Source of the DNA: an uncultured Bacteroidales bacterium
Lineage (GTDB): Bacteria; Bacteroidota; Bacteroidia; Bacteroidales; Paludibacteraceae
NCBI GenBank assembly: GCA_902771935.1
Contig: CACXYM010000012.1
Coordinates: 1-62,527, forward strand
DNA: 62,527 nt
Direction of reading: 5' to 3'
The notes beneath the pieces are model-generated. The model was not told the DNA's origin. It did no database searches and saw only the letters and a list, made by a program, of their open reading frames with translations. This document shows positions 51,951 to 61,145 of the stretch, one piece after another; position 1 is the first letter of the stretch; each line of letters starts with the position of its first letter. The position numbers and the translations under genes are program-made.

Positions 51951-53249
51951 TCAATACTTAATCCATTTCCATATTTCTTTCCAGGATGGTTTCTTGCCGT
52001 ACATAAGGATACCGGTTCGATATATTTTTCCGGAGAGCCAGGTTGTACCTATAAATGAAAGGTAAAGGATAAACATTGAGATAGCGATTTCCCACCAAGC
52101 CACATCATACGGCACGCGCACTAACATGACAATAGGTGACGTGAAAGGAATATACGAACACCACACAGCCAATGCACTATTGGGACTATGTGTAGCCTGT
52201 ATGGCAACAAACATGGCTATCATGATAGGAATACTGATTGGCAAGGTAAACTGTTGCGAATCTGTTTCGTTGTCCACGACGGAGCCAACAGCCGCAAATA
52301 AGGACGCATAAAGCAGGTAGCCACCAATAAAATAGAGGATAAAGAGGACTATGATTTTCAAGAAGTCAAATCCCATCAGAGCAATAAAGATCTCTTGTAT
52401 TTCGCTATATTCAGGATTGGAAGCCATCTGGTTCATAGCATCTGCAGAAAGGGCCTGAGTTTCAGGCATAACGAACGGTGTGATTACGGCAAAAGCGATG
52501 CCACCTATGATAACCCACATCATTACTTGGGTAAGACCGACCAGCGCGATGCCGATTATTTTGCCCATCATCAGTTCAAAGGGACGGACAGAGGAAATCA
52601 TCACTTCCATTATTCGGCTTGATTTTTCCTGTACTACTCCCTGCATGACTTGGCCGCCATACATAAAGATAAACATGAAAATCAGCATAGCAATCAACAA
52701 GCCAGACAGTTCGGTTATATCGGATGAAGTGATATGTTCTGAACCATCTTTTTCCCATTTGATGGTATTGATATTGACGCGTTGTTTGGATTGGGCAATA
52801 ATCTCCTCCAAATGCGGAATATTATACGATGCTATCCGTTGTTGGTTCACGTAATCGCTTAGTTGTCTTCTTAGATAAGGAACGGTTTCCGTATTGGGTT
52901 GCTTCTCGGAATAGAAAGTAACCGACTGCAGGCTATCAGTCAAGTCGCCTGTGATGTACAAAAATCCTGCAACTTCAGGGTGTTCGTTTCGTGCCTGTTG
53001 TAAGTCCTCATCAAGGAAAAGGAATGTATAGTTCTCGCTATCTGTGAAAGCGGGTTGATACAAGCCCGATTTATCGATAACTGCTATGGACTTTTGAGCG
53101 TCATCACTTTGTGATGTTATGAGCACAACGGGCAACGCAATAGATGCCACAATCAAAATAGGCGTGAGCAAAGTGATAATTAAGAAACTGCGTTTCATCA
53201 CTCGCGTACGGTACTCATGACCGATGATTAGTGGTATCTTGCTATTCAT
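51951..53249 (-). CDS. ABC-2 type exporter permease (NatB-like)
   Basis: 432 residues. One membrane segment lies near residues 20-45 (FLIITLLTPILIVASIALPV) and a large extracytoplasmic domain follows to about 175. Five more segments follow, including LIAMLIFMFIFMYGGQVMQG, then VVQEKSSRIMEVMISSVRPF, the cytoplasmic motif typical of ABC-2/NatB permeases. The substrate is unknown; NatAB relatives export sodium, and many homologues are uncharacterised. The start overlaps the ATPase gene stop by 4 bases (ATGA). Confidence 0.87.
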   Translation of the reverse strand: MNSKIPLIIGHEYRTRVMKRSFLIITLLTPILIVASIALPVVLITSQSDDAQKSIAVIDKSGLYQPAFTDSENYTFLFLDEDLQQARNEHPEVAGFLYITGDLTDSLQSVTFYSEKQPNTETVPYLRRQLSDYVNQQRIASYNIPHLEEIIAQSKQRVNINTIKWEKDGSEHITSSDITELSGLLIAMLIFMFIFMYGGQVMQGVVQEKSSRIMEVMISSVRPFELMMGKIIGIALVGLTQVMMWVIIGGIAFAVITPFVMPETQALSADAMNQMASNPEYSEIQEIFIALMGFDFLKIIVLFILYFIGGYLLYASLFAAVGSVVDNETDSQQFTLPISIPIMIAMFVAIQATHSPNSALAVWCSYIPFTSPIVMLVRVPYDVAWWEIAISMFILYLSFIGTTWLSGKIYRTGILMYGKKPSWKEIWKWIKY

Positions 53250-54091
53250 GATTGTACGGTTTTAATGAATATCTCATTCATGGTTGGTAATATCTCCTCG
53301 AAAGCAGTAATTTCTCCTTTCTTCGCGAGTCGTTTCAACAAGTCATTGTTAGTTTCCTCGGGCTTTTTCTCAACCTTTTGTTCTACCGATTGGCCATTGA
53401 TTTCATACACCACTCTAAATTGATTAGAGCGATGCTGCCGACGTATTTGTTGCACATTGCCCTGTAGCACGATGCGTCCGTTGTTGATAAGTGCTATCTC
53501 TTGGCATAACATCTCTACCGACTCCATATTATGGGTTGATAAGATAACCGTTGTACCTTCTTGATTGAGGCGCAGAATCTCTTGGCGTATCATCTCAGCG
53601 TTTATCGGGTCGAATCCGCTGAATGGTTCATCTAAAATGAGTAACCGAGGACGATGGATAACCGTAGTGATGAACTGCACTTTTTGCGCCATGCCTTTGC
53701 TCAGTTCCTCGATTTTTTTCTTTTGCCACGAAGTGATATCGAAACGCTTAAACCAGTTCCGCATCTCCTCCCTTGCTTGAGCAGCACTCATGCCTTTCAA
53801 CTGTGCCAGATACATTACTTGCTCATATACGGTCATTTTTTTGTACAAGCCGCGTTCTTCGGGCAAATAACCTATTTGTGAGGACTTATCCAGACTAATC
53901 CTATCTCCGTCCAGCAAGGCTTCACCGCTATCTGGCGCAGTAATACCGTTAATGATACGGATAAGCGTCGTTTTACCGGCTCCATTGGGGCCAAGCAGAC
54001 CATAAATCGTACCATCTTGCACGGTCATAGAAATCTCGTCTAATGCACGTTTATGGCCGAAAGACTTACTAACTTTATTAATTATCAGCAT
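53246..54091 (-). CDS. ABC transporter ATP-binding protein (NatA-like)
   Basis: 281 residues. The Walker A motif is GPNGAGKTT, the signature motif is reduced to LSKGMAQK (a common variant in NatA-like ATPases), Walker B is LLILDEPFSGFD, and the switch His is in STHNM. A C-terminal 60-residue extension (FRVVYEINGQSVEQKVEKKP) is typical of the DRA/NatA subgroup. It powers the permease encoded downstream. The promoter region has only a weak -7-like TACCTATG. Confidence 0.92.
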   Translation of the reverse strand: MLIINKVSKSFGHKRALDEISMTVQDGTIYGLLGPNGAGKTTLIRIINGITAPDSGEALLDGDRISLDKSSQIGYLPEERGLYKKMTVYEQVMYLAQLKGMSAAQAREEMRNWFKRFDITSWQKKKIEELSKGMAQKVQFITTVIHRPRLLILDEPFSGFDPINAEMIRQEILRLNQEGTTVILSTHNMESVEMLCQEIALINNGRIVLQGNVQQIRRQHRSNQFRVVYEINGQSVEQKVEKKPEETNNDLLKRLAKKGEITAFEEILPTMNEIFIKTVQS

Positions 54092-54138
54092 ATATTTATA
54101 TCTATATTTCGCTGCATAGGTACAACTTTTATTGCGTA

Positions 54139-54894
54139 TTAGAGACGTTTGTGGTAGTGGTAGTCGGAGTAGTCTTTGTCCTTTGTGTTATCCACGGAAC
54201 CTTCGCGGTTGAAGAGTCGGAATGGCCATTTATCTTTGAGCTTGTAGCACCATTTTTGTCCGTAAGTCCACCACAAGAGCGGGAAGAGTCCGAAGATCAT
54301 GCCGCCTAAGTGTGCAAAGTGCGCAACATTATCACCTGACATGTTGGCAATACCGGCAAAGAGTTCGATGACCGCATATATAATAACGAATATACGCGCA
54401 CGTATAGGTATGGGGATGAAGATAATAAACATCGGCACATTCGGGAAGAGCCATCCGAAAGCGAGCAAGATGCCGAATACGGCACCTGAGGCACCGATTG
54501 TGACAACCATATTGACATAATTTTCCAATACGGACGAGACACTATAAACTGTCATTAAATAGTCGATACGCAGCATCCAAACGAGTTCCTGCGCCACGGC
54601 AGCGCCGAAGCCGCAAAATAGATAATAGAAGATGAACTTCTTTGTTCCCCACTCTTGCTCGAGCACAGGCGCAAACATAAGTACGGCGAACATATTAAAG
54701 AAGAGGTGGGAGAAATTGGCGTGCATGAACATATAAGTCAGGGGCTGCCACCAATGGAAAGCGTCGGCTGTGATATAATGCAAGCCGAAAATTTGGTTGA
54801 GCTGAATGCCATAACGGACCAGCACCCAGTCGAGCAACCAACAAAATAGATTAGCCAACAGTAGGCTCTTAGTAACAACAGGTAAATTTCTCAT
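54139..54894 (-). CDS. Rhomboid family intramembrane serine protease
   Basis: 251 residues with six hydrophobic segments. The catalytic Ser is in GASGAVFG and the catalytic His in AHFAHLGGMIFG. The upstream HxxxN-like element is SHLFFNMFAV and the L1-loop residues are WGTKKF. The protein cleaves single-pass membrane substrates within the bilayer. The C-terminal 35 residues are charged and lie in the cytoplasm. A single gene with its own promoter-like element. Confidence 0.92.
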   Translation of the reverse strand: MRNLPVVTKSLLLANLFCWLLDWVLVRYGIQLNQIFGLHYITADAFHWWQPLTYMFMHANFSHLFFNMFAVLMFAPVLEQEWGTKKFIFYYLFCGFGAAVAQELVWMLRIDYLMTVYSVSSVLENYVNMVVTIGASGAVFGILLAFGWLFPNVPMFIIFIPIPIRARIFVIIYAVIELFAGIANMSGDNVAHFAHLGGMIFGLFPLLWWTYGQKWCYKLKDKWPFRLFNREGSVDNTKDKDYSDYHYHKRL

Positions 54895-54902
54895 AACGAG
54901 TG

Positions 54903-54938
54903 CAAAAGTACTGCTTTTTTTGTAAATATGCGTACAAA
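54903..54938 (-). promoter_or_regulatory. Possible promoter of the rhomboid gene
   Basis: Minus strand: TACTTTTG (54910-54903) 9 bases before the ATG. The nearest TTTG box (54938-54935) is 24 bases away instead of 20, so the -33 element is imperfect. Confidence 0.5.
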
Positions 54939-55003
54939 AATTGTGGTTTTTGGTAAAAAAATAAAAAAAAACGCATTTTTTAGTGATTTTTTCGAGATTT
55001 TTC

Positions 55004-55034
55004 TTGTAGGAATGGGAAAAAGGTTGTACCTTTG
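55004..55034 (+). promoter_or_regulatory. Promoter of the HU gene
   Basis: TTG at 55004-55006, 20 bases, TACCTTTG at 55027-55034. The 70-base leader holds a CACAT/ATGTG hairpin and the perfect palindrome ATTAAACGTTTAAT. Confidence 0.8.
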
Positions 55035-55108
55035 CGGTGCATTTCGCATCACATGGTATGTGAAAGAAGAAATTAAACGTTTAATTAATAACTAAAAAAC
55101 ACAAGAGT

Positions 55109-55372
55109 ATGAATAAAGCTGAACTCGTAGCTGCCGTTGCAGCTAAGGCTGCAGTTTCGAAAGCAGAAGCTGCTAAAGTTATTGATGCTGCTGTAGAAGC
55201 TGCTGCAGAAGCACTGAAGAAAGGTGAGAACGTACAATTGATCGGTTTTGGTACTTTGGCAGTTGTTAAGAAAGCTGCTCGCAAAGGTATCAACCCTGCA
55301 ACGAAAGCTGTTATCAACATCCCAGCTAAGAAAGTTGTTAAATTCCGCGCTGGTGCAAAACTCGCTCTCTAA
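55109..55372 (+). CDS. hup: HU family DNA-binding protein
   Basis: 87 residues. It opens MNKAELVAAVAAKAAVSKAE, has the helical dimerisation part rich in Ala, and reads GFGTLAVVKKAARKGINPAT, which includes the beta arm with its Pro at the tip. It ends KVVKFRAGAKLA. HU bends DNA and compacts the nucleoid. It sits alone between a strong promoter and a strong terminator, as expected for an abundant protein. Confidence 0.95.
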   Translation: MNKAELVAAVAAKAAVSKAEAAKVIDAAVEAAAEALKKGENVQLIGFGTLAVVKKAARKGINPATKAVINIPAKKVVKFRAGAKLAL

Positions 55373-55393
55373 TACAGAGTATAGTTTGACAAT

Positions 55394-55422
55394 CGAGTTG
55401 CTCTACGGGGCAACTCGTTTTG
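55394..55422 (+). terminator. Terminator after the HU gene
   Basis: CGAGTTGC/GCAACTCG stem followed by TTTTGTTT. Confidence 0.85.
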
Positions 55423-55430
55423 TTTCGAGG

Positions 55431-55518
55431 ATTAGTGAGTGAGTGAGAGAATTAGAGAGTTAGTGAGTTAGAGAATTAGAGAGTTAGAGAGTGAGTGAAT
55501 TAGAGAATTAGTGAGTGA
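55431..55518. repeat. Tandem 8-bp repeat array
   Basis: Eleven units of eight bases, consensus G(A/T)GA(A/G)T(T/G)A, from ATTAGTGA at 55431 to GTGAGTGA at 55511-55518. The array lies between the HU terminator and adk, in a GA-rich spacer similar in composition to 20816-20957. Confidence 0.8.
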
Positions 55519-55543
55519 AAGGAAAATAAAACATTATAATACT

Positions 55544-56119
55544 ATGCTAAACATTATTCTTGGAGGCGCTCCAGGTAGCGGCAAAGGGACACTGTCCGAT
55601 ATCATTGTCAAGAACTACGGACTACAACACCTCAGCACAGGCGACGTACTGCGCGCCGAAATTGCCTCGGGCAGCAAACTGGGACAGGAAATAAACGATA
55701 TCATCTCACTCGGGAACCTCATTCCCGATGCACAGATGATACAATTACTGCAGAATTATATCGCCACTCTGCCTGCAGACTGCAAGGGCGTTATTTTTGA
55801 CGGTTTCCCGCGTACGGTTGAGCAGGCGCACGCGCTCACGCAGATGCTTGATGAGCATAATATGGATGCGTATATGCTGGATCTGTATGCAGAAGAGGAT
55901 GTGATTATTGAACGTTTGCTCAACCGCGGCAAGATAGGCGGTCGCGCAGACGACAACCTGGAGACGATTAAGAAACGCCTGCGTATTTACAATGAAACAA
56001 CCCGTCCGATAAGTGACTACTACTTACGGAGACACAAATATTTTTTGATTAACAGCAATATCAATCCAGAATGCACTTGGTCGCAGATGGATGTGATACT
56101 CAAACAACTTGCGCAATAA
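55544..56119 (+). CDS. adk: Adenylate kinase
   Basis: 191 residues from the ATG at 55544. The P-loop is [10 protein letters not shown] at residues 7-16, the AMP-binding part [10 protein letters not shown], then FDGFPRT and the short LID ([11 protein letters not shown]) without zinc ligands. It interconverts ATP+AMP and 2 ADP. The upstream TTG at 55511 lies in the repeat array and was rejected. Its stop overlaps the obg ATG by 1 base. No promoter is recognised; the repeat array directly precedes it. Confidence 0.95.
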   Translation: MLNIILGGAPGSGKGTLSDIIVKNYGLQHLSTGDVLRAEIASGSKLGQEINDIISLGNLIPDAQMIQLLQNYIATLPADCKGVIFDGFPRTVEQAHALTQMLDEHNMDAYMLDLYAEEDVIIERLLNRGKIGGRADDNLETIKKRLRIYNETTRPISDYYLRRHKYFLINSNINPECTWSQMDVILKQLAQ

Positions 56120-57288
56120 TGCCATCATCTAACTTCATCGATTACGTTAAAATCTATTGCCGCTCGGGCAAGGGCGGTGCCGGCTGTATGCACCTTCACC
56201 GAGCTAAGTACGTGCCCAAAGGCGGACCGGACGGCGGCGACGGAGGACGCGGAGGACATATCATCCTCCAAGGTAATCGTAATCTATGGACACTGTTGCA
56301 CCTGAAGTACCAGAAACATATTATGGCAACCGACGGCGGACGTGGTGGTGAAAGCCGCAGCTTCGGTAAAGATGGTGAAGACAAAATTATCGAAGTACCT
56401 TGTGGGACAGTGGTTTATGACGGCGATACAGGCGAGTTTCTCACCGAAGTGAAAGAACACGGTCAACGCGTTGTTTTGCTTAAAGGCGGCCGCGGCGGAC
56501 TCGGTAACTGGCACTTCCGTTCTGCTACAAACCAGACACCCCGCTACGCACAACCCGGTGAGCCATGCCAAGAGAAGAATATCATCCTGCAACTCAAAGT
56601 GTTGGCAGATGTGGGACTTGTGGGATTTCCTAATGCGGGCAAATCGACGCTACTATCTGTAGTGTCAGCCGCGAAACCGGAGATAGCCGATTATCCGTTC
56701 ACGACATTGGTGCCGAACCTTGGTATTGTGAGCTATCGGGACGGGCAATCGTTCTGCATGGCAGATATTCCAGGAATTATTGAAGGAGCGAGCGAAGGTA
56801 AAGGTCTCGGATTGCGATTCTTGCGGCATATAGAGCGCAATGCGGTATTGCTTTTCCTTGTTCCGGCGACAAGCGAAGACATCGAGAAAGAGTACAAAAT
56901 TTTGCTTGGCGAATTGGAGAAATATAATCCTCAGTTGCTTTCGAAAGCCCGGTTATTGGGTATATCCAAGTGCGATGTGCTGACGGAGGAAGACCTAACT
57001 AAACTGCAAAAGAAAGTCGATAAGTTAGCCAAGCAATTAGGATTGCCTGTTCTGCTGTTCTCAAGCATTAGCGGTATGGGTATTAATGAACTTAAAGACG
57101 CCCTTTGGACTGAACTGAATAAAGAGCAGAACCAAGTGATAGAGATATCCCACGCCCCAATCGACGTAACCATGCGCGAGAAAGGCGAAATACCCGAAGA
57201 AGAGGATCAGGAAGGCACTATCTATCTCAATGAAGTGGAAGAAGAGTGGGATCTGTCCAAATATCGCGGCATAGGATGGGATGAGTAA
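56119..57288 (+). CDS. obg: GTPase Obg
   Basis: 389 residues from the ATG at 56119, overlapping the adk stop. The glycine-rich OBG domain contains [20 protein letters not shown] and [15 protein letters not shown]. The G domain starts near residue 160: G1 is [10 protein letters not shown]3 is [11 protein letters not shown], and G4 is SKCD in place of NKxD. An acidic tail of about 50 residues follows. Obg is a ribosome-associated GTPase needed for 50S maturation and stress signalling. The upstream ATG at 56071 is inside adk and was rejected. Confidence 0.95.
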   Translation: MPSSNFIDYVKIYCRSGKGGAGCMHLHRAKYVPKGGPDGGDGGRGGHIILQGNRNLWTLLHLKYQKHIMATDGGRGGESRSFGKDGEDKIIEVPCGTVVYDGDTGEFLTEVKEHGQRVVLLKGGRGGLGNWHFRSATNQTPRYAQPGEPCQEKNIILQLKVLADVGLVGFPNAGKSTLLSVVSAAKPEIADYPFTTLVPNLGIVSYRDGQSFCMADIPGIIEGASEGKGLGLRFLRHIERNAVLLFLVPATSEDIEKEYKILLGELEKYNPQLLSKARLLGISKCDVLTEEDLTKLQKKVDKLAKQLGLPVLLFSSISGMGINELKDALWTELNKEQNQVIEISHAPIDVTMREKGEIPEEEDQEGTIYLNEVEEEWDLSKYRGIGWDE

Positions 57289-57290
57289 GG

Positions 57291-59066
57291 ATGAAAGGGC
57301 AATGGTACGATAGATTGATAGAATGGCGGGAGCAGTATATTAGCGAGAAACAACTAATTCTGCTTCTTAGTTTCTTTGTAGGTGCCCTCTCAGCCTTTGC
57401 TGCCTATATTCTCAAGTCTTTTATTCACCTGATTCAGTATTTTATTGAGCACTACCTAATTGCAGGCGGACATCATTTATGGTATCTTGTTTGCCCGATG
57501 ATAGGTATCACCCTCGCGTCACTATTCGTTTATTACGTGGTTAAGGACGATATATCGCATGGTATAACCAAGATTCTTTACGCTATTTCGCAGCGTAAAT
57601 CCATTATCAAGGCACATAATATGTGGACGTCTATTGTCGGTTCAGGTCTAACCATTGGTTTCGGTGGTTCAGTCGGTGCCGAGGCTCCGATTGTGCTGAC
57701 GGGTGCTGCAATAGGAAGTAATCTTGCAAAACTTTTCCGTCTTGATCAAAAGACGATGATGCTTCTTATCGGTTGCGGTGCTGCCGGCGCTATCGGCGGT
57801 ATTTTCCAAGCGCCTATTGCAGGTTTGGTCTTTACCCTTGAAGTACTAATGATGGACTTAACAATGGCCTCTGTGGCGCCACTGCTTATCTCGTCCGTTA
57901 CGGCAACCACGATATCCTATATGTTCCACGGCACAGAACCCATGTTCGTTCTGCAGACGATTGAACCATTTGCCATGAGCCGCATACCATGGTATATTAC
58001 TCTCGGCATAGTCTGCGGTTTTGCTTCGCTCTATTTCACGCGAGGGATGAACTTCCTCGAACAATGGTTCAAGGACAATATTCGTTCTATCGGCTTGAAA
58101 ATATTAGTTGGCGGTGTGATACTTGGCGTGTTAGTTTTCCTCTTCCCTCCTTTGTATGGCGAGGGATACGACGTGATTGAGGGCTTAATCAATGGTCAAT
58201 CGCAGTCAGCGATGTCTTATTGCCCATTTGCTGCCTTCAGCGACTCGGGTTGGGTGCTGATTGGCTACTTTGTGGCTATTATACTGCTCAAGATTGTTGC
58301 TTCTGTGGCGACGAATGGCGGTGGCGGTGTCGGCGGTATCTTTGCTCCTTCGCTGTTTATGGGCGCTTTGGTTGGTTTTGTAACGGGACGCATCCTCAAT
58401 ATGATTGGTGTGGCAGTGCCGGAGAGTAACTTCGCCCTCATTGGAATGGCAGGCCTTATGTCGGGTGTTATGCACGCACCGCTGACGGGAATTTTCCTTG
58501 TAGGCGAACTGACCGGCGGTTACCACCTTTTCCTGCCGCTAATGATTGTATCTGTATCGTCCTTCCTGATTATCAAACTCTTTGAGCAGCACAGTCTCTA
58601 CGCTATGCGTTTGGCCAAGAAAGGCGAACTCCTTACTCACAATAAGGACCACTCCATTCTCACTCTACTGAAGATGGACAATGTGCTCGAAACCGATTTG
58701 AAGGTTGTACCACCTGATATGACTTTGGGGGAACTGGTGAAGTGTATCGCAGCGAGCAACCGCAACATTTTCCCTGTCGTGGACGGGAAAGGTGTATTAA
58801 AAGGCATTGTATCGCTTGACGAAGTACGGAATATCATGTTCCAGCCTCGTCTGTATAATCGTTTTATAGTCAAAGACTTAATGAACTCGCCGCGGGCACT
58901 TATTTACGACGATATGCCAATGGAAAAAGTGATGGAAATCTTTGAGGACACAGGCGCTTGGAACCTACCTGTCGTTAACAGGCAAAAGAAATATCTTGGC
59001 TTTGTTTCTAAGTCCAAGATATTCGAATCCTACCGCCATGTGCTCGTTCACTTCTCCGAAGAGTAA
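57291..59066 (+). CDS. ClC-type chloride channel/transporter with CBS domains
   Basis: 591 residues. Around ten membrane helices lie in residues 20-435. The selectivity-filter loops are GGSVGAEAPIVLTG, with the gating Glu kept, and GGGGVGGIFAPSLFMGA. Two CBS domains at about 455-580 (MTLGELVKCIAASNRNIFPV and MPMEKVMEIFEDTGAWNLPV) probably bind nucleotides. It moves chloride across the inner membrane, as a channel or a proton-coupled exchanger. The gene lies 2 bases after obg; its 3' end overlaps xseB on the other strand by 19 bases. Confidence 0.93.
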   Translation: MKGQWYDRLIEWREQYISEKQLILLLSFFVGALSAFAAYILKSFIHLIQYFIEHYLIAGGHHLWYLVCPMIGITLASLFVYYVVKDDISHGITKILYAISQRKSIIKAHNMWTSIVGSGLTIGFGGSVGAEAPIVLTGAAIGSNLAKLFRLDQKTMMLLIGCGAAGAIGGIFQAPIAGLVFTLEVLMMDLTMASVAPLLISSVTATTISYMFHGTEPMFVLQTIEPFAMSRIPWYITLGIVCGFASLYFTRGMNFLEQWFKDNIRSIGLKILVGGVILGVLVFLFPPLYGEGYDVIEGLINGQSQSAMSYCPFAAFSDSGWVLIGYFVAIILLKIVASVATNGGGGVGGIFAPSLFMGALVGFVTGRILNMIGVAVPESNFALIGMAGLMSGVMHAPLTGIFLVGELTGGYHLFLPLMIVSVSSFLIIKLFEQHSLYAMRLAKKGELLTHNKDHSILTLLKMDNVLETDLKVVPPDMTLGELVKCIAASNRNIFPVVDGKGVLKGIVSLDEVRNIMFQPRLYNRFIVKDLMNSPRALIYDDMPMEKVMEIFEDTGAWNLPVVNRQKKYLGFVSKSKIFESYRHVLVHFSEE

Positions 59067-59209
59067 GCGTCCAGCTGCTGCATGCAGAAATCAAGCAATT
59101 CTTTTGCCTCTTTAGCTTTTGCCTTATATACTTCCATCGAGAGCGCTTCTGTTTGCTCCAATTCTTTTACGATGGATTCCACTTTACTTATGGCCTCGTC
59201 ATATGTCAT
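59048..59209 (-). CDS. xseB: Exodeoxyribonuclease VII small subunit
   Basis: 53 residues. It reads TYDEAISKVESIVKELEQTE and then LSMEVYKAKAKEAKELLDFC, the two-helix XseB pattern ('F.EA...LE.IV..LE....L.E....Y..G..L...C...L'). It is shorter than most XseB proteins (60-80 residues). The partner gene xseA is not in the window. The start lies 1 base after the sugar transferase stop. The gene overlaps the end of the convergent ClC gene. With the large subunit it degrades single-stranded DNA. Confidence 0.8.
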   Translation of the reverse strand: MTYDEAISKVESIVKELEQTEALSMEVYKAKAKEAKELLDFCMQQLDAYSSEK

Positions 59210-59210
59210 G

Positions 59211-60452
59211 TTATTGTCCCTTTCCATCTACTAACACGCCAACTGTGCGCAGCAAAATCTTGATATCTAACACCAGCGACATGTTTTCCGTATATGAGAT
59301 ATCGTACATCAGGCGCTGGAGCATTTTATCCATTGTGTCAGTATAGCCCACTTTCACCGGTCCCCAACTCGTCAAGCCCGGACGCACTTTGTACAGGAGG
59401 CAATAATATGGTGCCTTTTCCATTATTTGCGCCACAAAATACGGTCTTTCAGGACGTGGGCCGACGATAGACATCTCACCTTTCAAGATATTCCAGAATT
59501 GCGGCATTTCATCCAAACGGTATTTTCGCAGGAAACGTCCGACTCGCGTGATGCGGTTATCCCCTACTTGCGACAACTGCGGCACGTCAGCCTCCGAGTT
59601 TTTGTACATGCTACGGAACTTGAGGATATTGAATGTTCTACCCCATAGCCCGACGCGCTCCTGCTTGTAAATAACAGGGCCTGGACTATCCAATTTCACT
59701 ACTAACGCGATCAACAGGAAGAGCGGTGACATCACTATCAACATTATGGCTGAAGCAACGATATCAAACACGCGTTTTATAACCACCTCAAAGTCTTTCA
59801 TATTCGGCTCACTTACTACGATAAGGGGCGATTCATCAATATGGATAATGCGTGCAGCGCCTGTGAACACATCAAAGACGCGCGGCTCAATAGCTATATC
59901 CTTACCGGCGAGGAAAAGTTCACTTATCCGGGCATACAAATCATGTTCCGTCATGCCATCTTGCATCCGAATAATCACCATTTCACGGCGGAAACGGCGC
60001 TGTATCGTATAATAGAGTATCAAACGCGGGACTAATACTATTCCGAACTGAAAGAGCAATAGAACACCGAAGGACTTGTAATAGCGCACCGCATTCACGA
60101 TATCCACATCGTCCATGATAATCAACACAAACGCCCCGCAAGTGATAATAAACGCTCCTACGAAGGTAGACCATATCAAGCGCGGCACTTTCGGCTTCCC
60201 CGGACGGAGATAATAGCCCAAGAAATAATACACCAATATACATCCTAACGGGAAGAGCAGCGCGGGATAATAATCGCCCGATAATGAGAAACTGAATGCC
60301 GGTGCCCAGAAAGTATCCCAACCTGTAACGATTTCGTCCAAAACGTTCCAACGGAAGAAAAGAAAGGCAAACCACACCAATTCGGCCGCCAAAGCATCTA
60401 CGAGCACGTAGAGTAATTGCACTAACCTATGTTGCAGCAGTTGCCTTTTCAT
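59211..60452 (-). CDS. Polyprenyl-phosphate sugar-1-phosphate transferase (exopolysaccharide-type)
   Basis: 413 residues. Four N-terminal membrane segments (to about 155) and a linker lead to the bacterial sugar transferase domain at about 220-405. This domain has KRVFDIVASAIMLIVMSPLF, then SPGPVIYKQERVGLWGRTF, LKFRSMYKN and KGEMSIVGPRPERP, and ends near the catalytic RPGLTSWGPVKVGY stretch. It loads a sugar phosphate onto undecaprenyl phosphate to start surface polysaccharide synthesis. No further polysaccharide genes flank it. It overlaps the tsaC stop by 1 base. Confidence 0.92.
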   Translation of the reverse strand: MKRQLLQHRLVQLLYVLVDALAAELVWFAFLFFRWNVLDEIVTGWDTFWAPAFSFSLSGDYYPALLFPLGCILVYYFLGYYLRPGKPKVPRLIWSTFVGAFIITCGAFVLIIMDDVDIVNAVRYYKSFGVLLLFQFGIVLVPRLILYYTIQRRFRREMVIIRMQDGMTEHDLYARISELFLAGKDIAIEPRVFDVFTGAARIIHIDESPLIVVSEPNMKDFEVVIKRVFDIVASAIMLIVMSPLFLLIALVVKLDSPGPVIYKQERVGLWGRTFNILKFRSMYKNSEADVPQLSQVGDNRITRVGRFLRKYRLDEMPQFWNILKGEMSIVGPRPERPYFVAQIMEKAPYYCLLYKVRPGLTSWGPVKVGYTDTMDKMLQRLMYDISYTENMSLVLDIKILLRTVGVLVDGKGQ

Positions 60453-61030
60453 TATCTGATAATCACAAAACGATTGTCTTTTTCCACTTTAATTATGGAA
60501 GATGGTTGTTTAGGTGTATTGTCATCCTGCCGATAGCGGCAAATATAGTCCACACCCGCTTTGATTGTTTCACTTATCTGCGCAAATGTCGGCGCAGCCG
60601 CTTCGCCACTTATATTGGCACTGGTAGAAACGATTGGTTTGCCCAATTGCGCGCATAGCGCTTTCGAGAAAGGCTCTGTCGTGATGCGGATGCCTAAACT
60701 GCCATCATTCGCTATCAATTCGTTTGCTACCCCTTCGGCATTAGGATAAATAATCGTCATCGGTCGGCCTTCATCTGTCACGTATAATAACTGCCGCGCA
60801 GCGTCAGGAACATAAACATAACTCACCAACTTGGCAGCATCGTCCAAGAGCACGAGCATTGATTTACTATCTGTCCTACGCTTCAAGGCGAATATCTTTT
60901 TGACCGCCTCGCTGTTCGTTGCGTCACACCCTATTCCCCACACTGTATCCGTAGGATAAAGGATAATTCCGCCGGCGCGCAACACGCGCACCGCCTCGTG
61001 CAAATCATCTGTTTGAAACCCATTTTTCAT
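60452..61030 (-). CDS. tsaC: Threonylcarbamoyl-AMP synthase (TsaC/Sua5/YrdC)
   Basis: 192 residues from the ATG at 61030. The YrdC fold shows GGIILYPTDTVWGIGCDATN, KKIFALKRR, GSLGIRITTEPF and STSANISGE. It makes threonylcarbamoyl-AMP for the t6A37 tRNA modification. The longer reading from 61141 runs through a terminator and was rejected. The promoter ends 10 bases before the ATG, so the mRNA is nearly leaderless. Confidence 0.94.
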   Translation of the reverse strand: MKNGFQTDDLHEAVRVLRAGGIILYPTDTVWGIGCDATNSEAVKKIFALKRRTDSKSMLVLLDDAAKLVSYVYVPDAARQLLYVTDEGRPMTIIYPNAEGVANELIANDGSLGIRITTEPFSKALCAQLGKPIVSTSANISGEAAAPTFAQISETIKAGVDYICRYRQDDNTPKQPSSIIKVEKDNRFVIIR

Positions 61031-61039
61031 TTCGGGCTG

Positions 61040-61071
61040 CAAAAGTACAAAAAGTTTCTGGAATACGCAAA
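61040..61071 (-). promoter_or_regulatory. Promoter of tsaC
   Basis: Minus strand: TTTG (61071-61068), 20 bases, TACTTTTG (61047-61040). Confidence 0.82.
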
Positions 61072-61140
61072 AAAAAAAGAAGGATTGTCTCACGACAACC
61101 CAATCTTTACTTAACCTTAAATCTAATACCATGAAAAACA
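61069..61140 (-). ncRNA. Candidate stand-alone small RNA with its own terminator
   Basis: A consensus promoter at 61146-61177 (minus) drives a transcript of about 70 bases. It ends in the hairpin GGGTTGTC-GTGA-GACAATCC (61101-61082), followed by a T-rich tract of ten T residues (61078-61069). The stretch before the hairpin reads ATGGTATTAGATTTAAGGTT. The only ORF runs through the terminator into tsaC and is not credible. No Rfam family was recognised by eye. It abuts the tsaC promoter but is separated from it by the terminator, so it is more likely an independent RNA than a tsaC leader. Confidence 0.6.
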
Positions 61141-61145
61141 CGGTG

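Noticed and set aside
51614-51954. Short minus-strand ORFs rich in K/T/Y/C across the repeats
   Set aside because: They are open in several frames only because the 22-bp and 11-bp units lack stops; no conserved protein pattern.
61031-61141. N-terminal extension of tsaC from 61141
   Set aside because: The extension would translate through an intrinsic terminator and a promoter; family alignment starts at the ATG at 61030.
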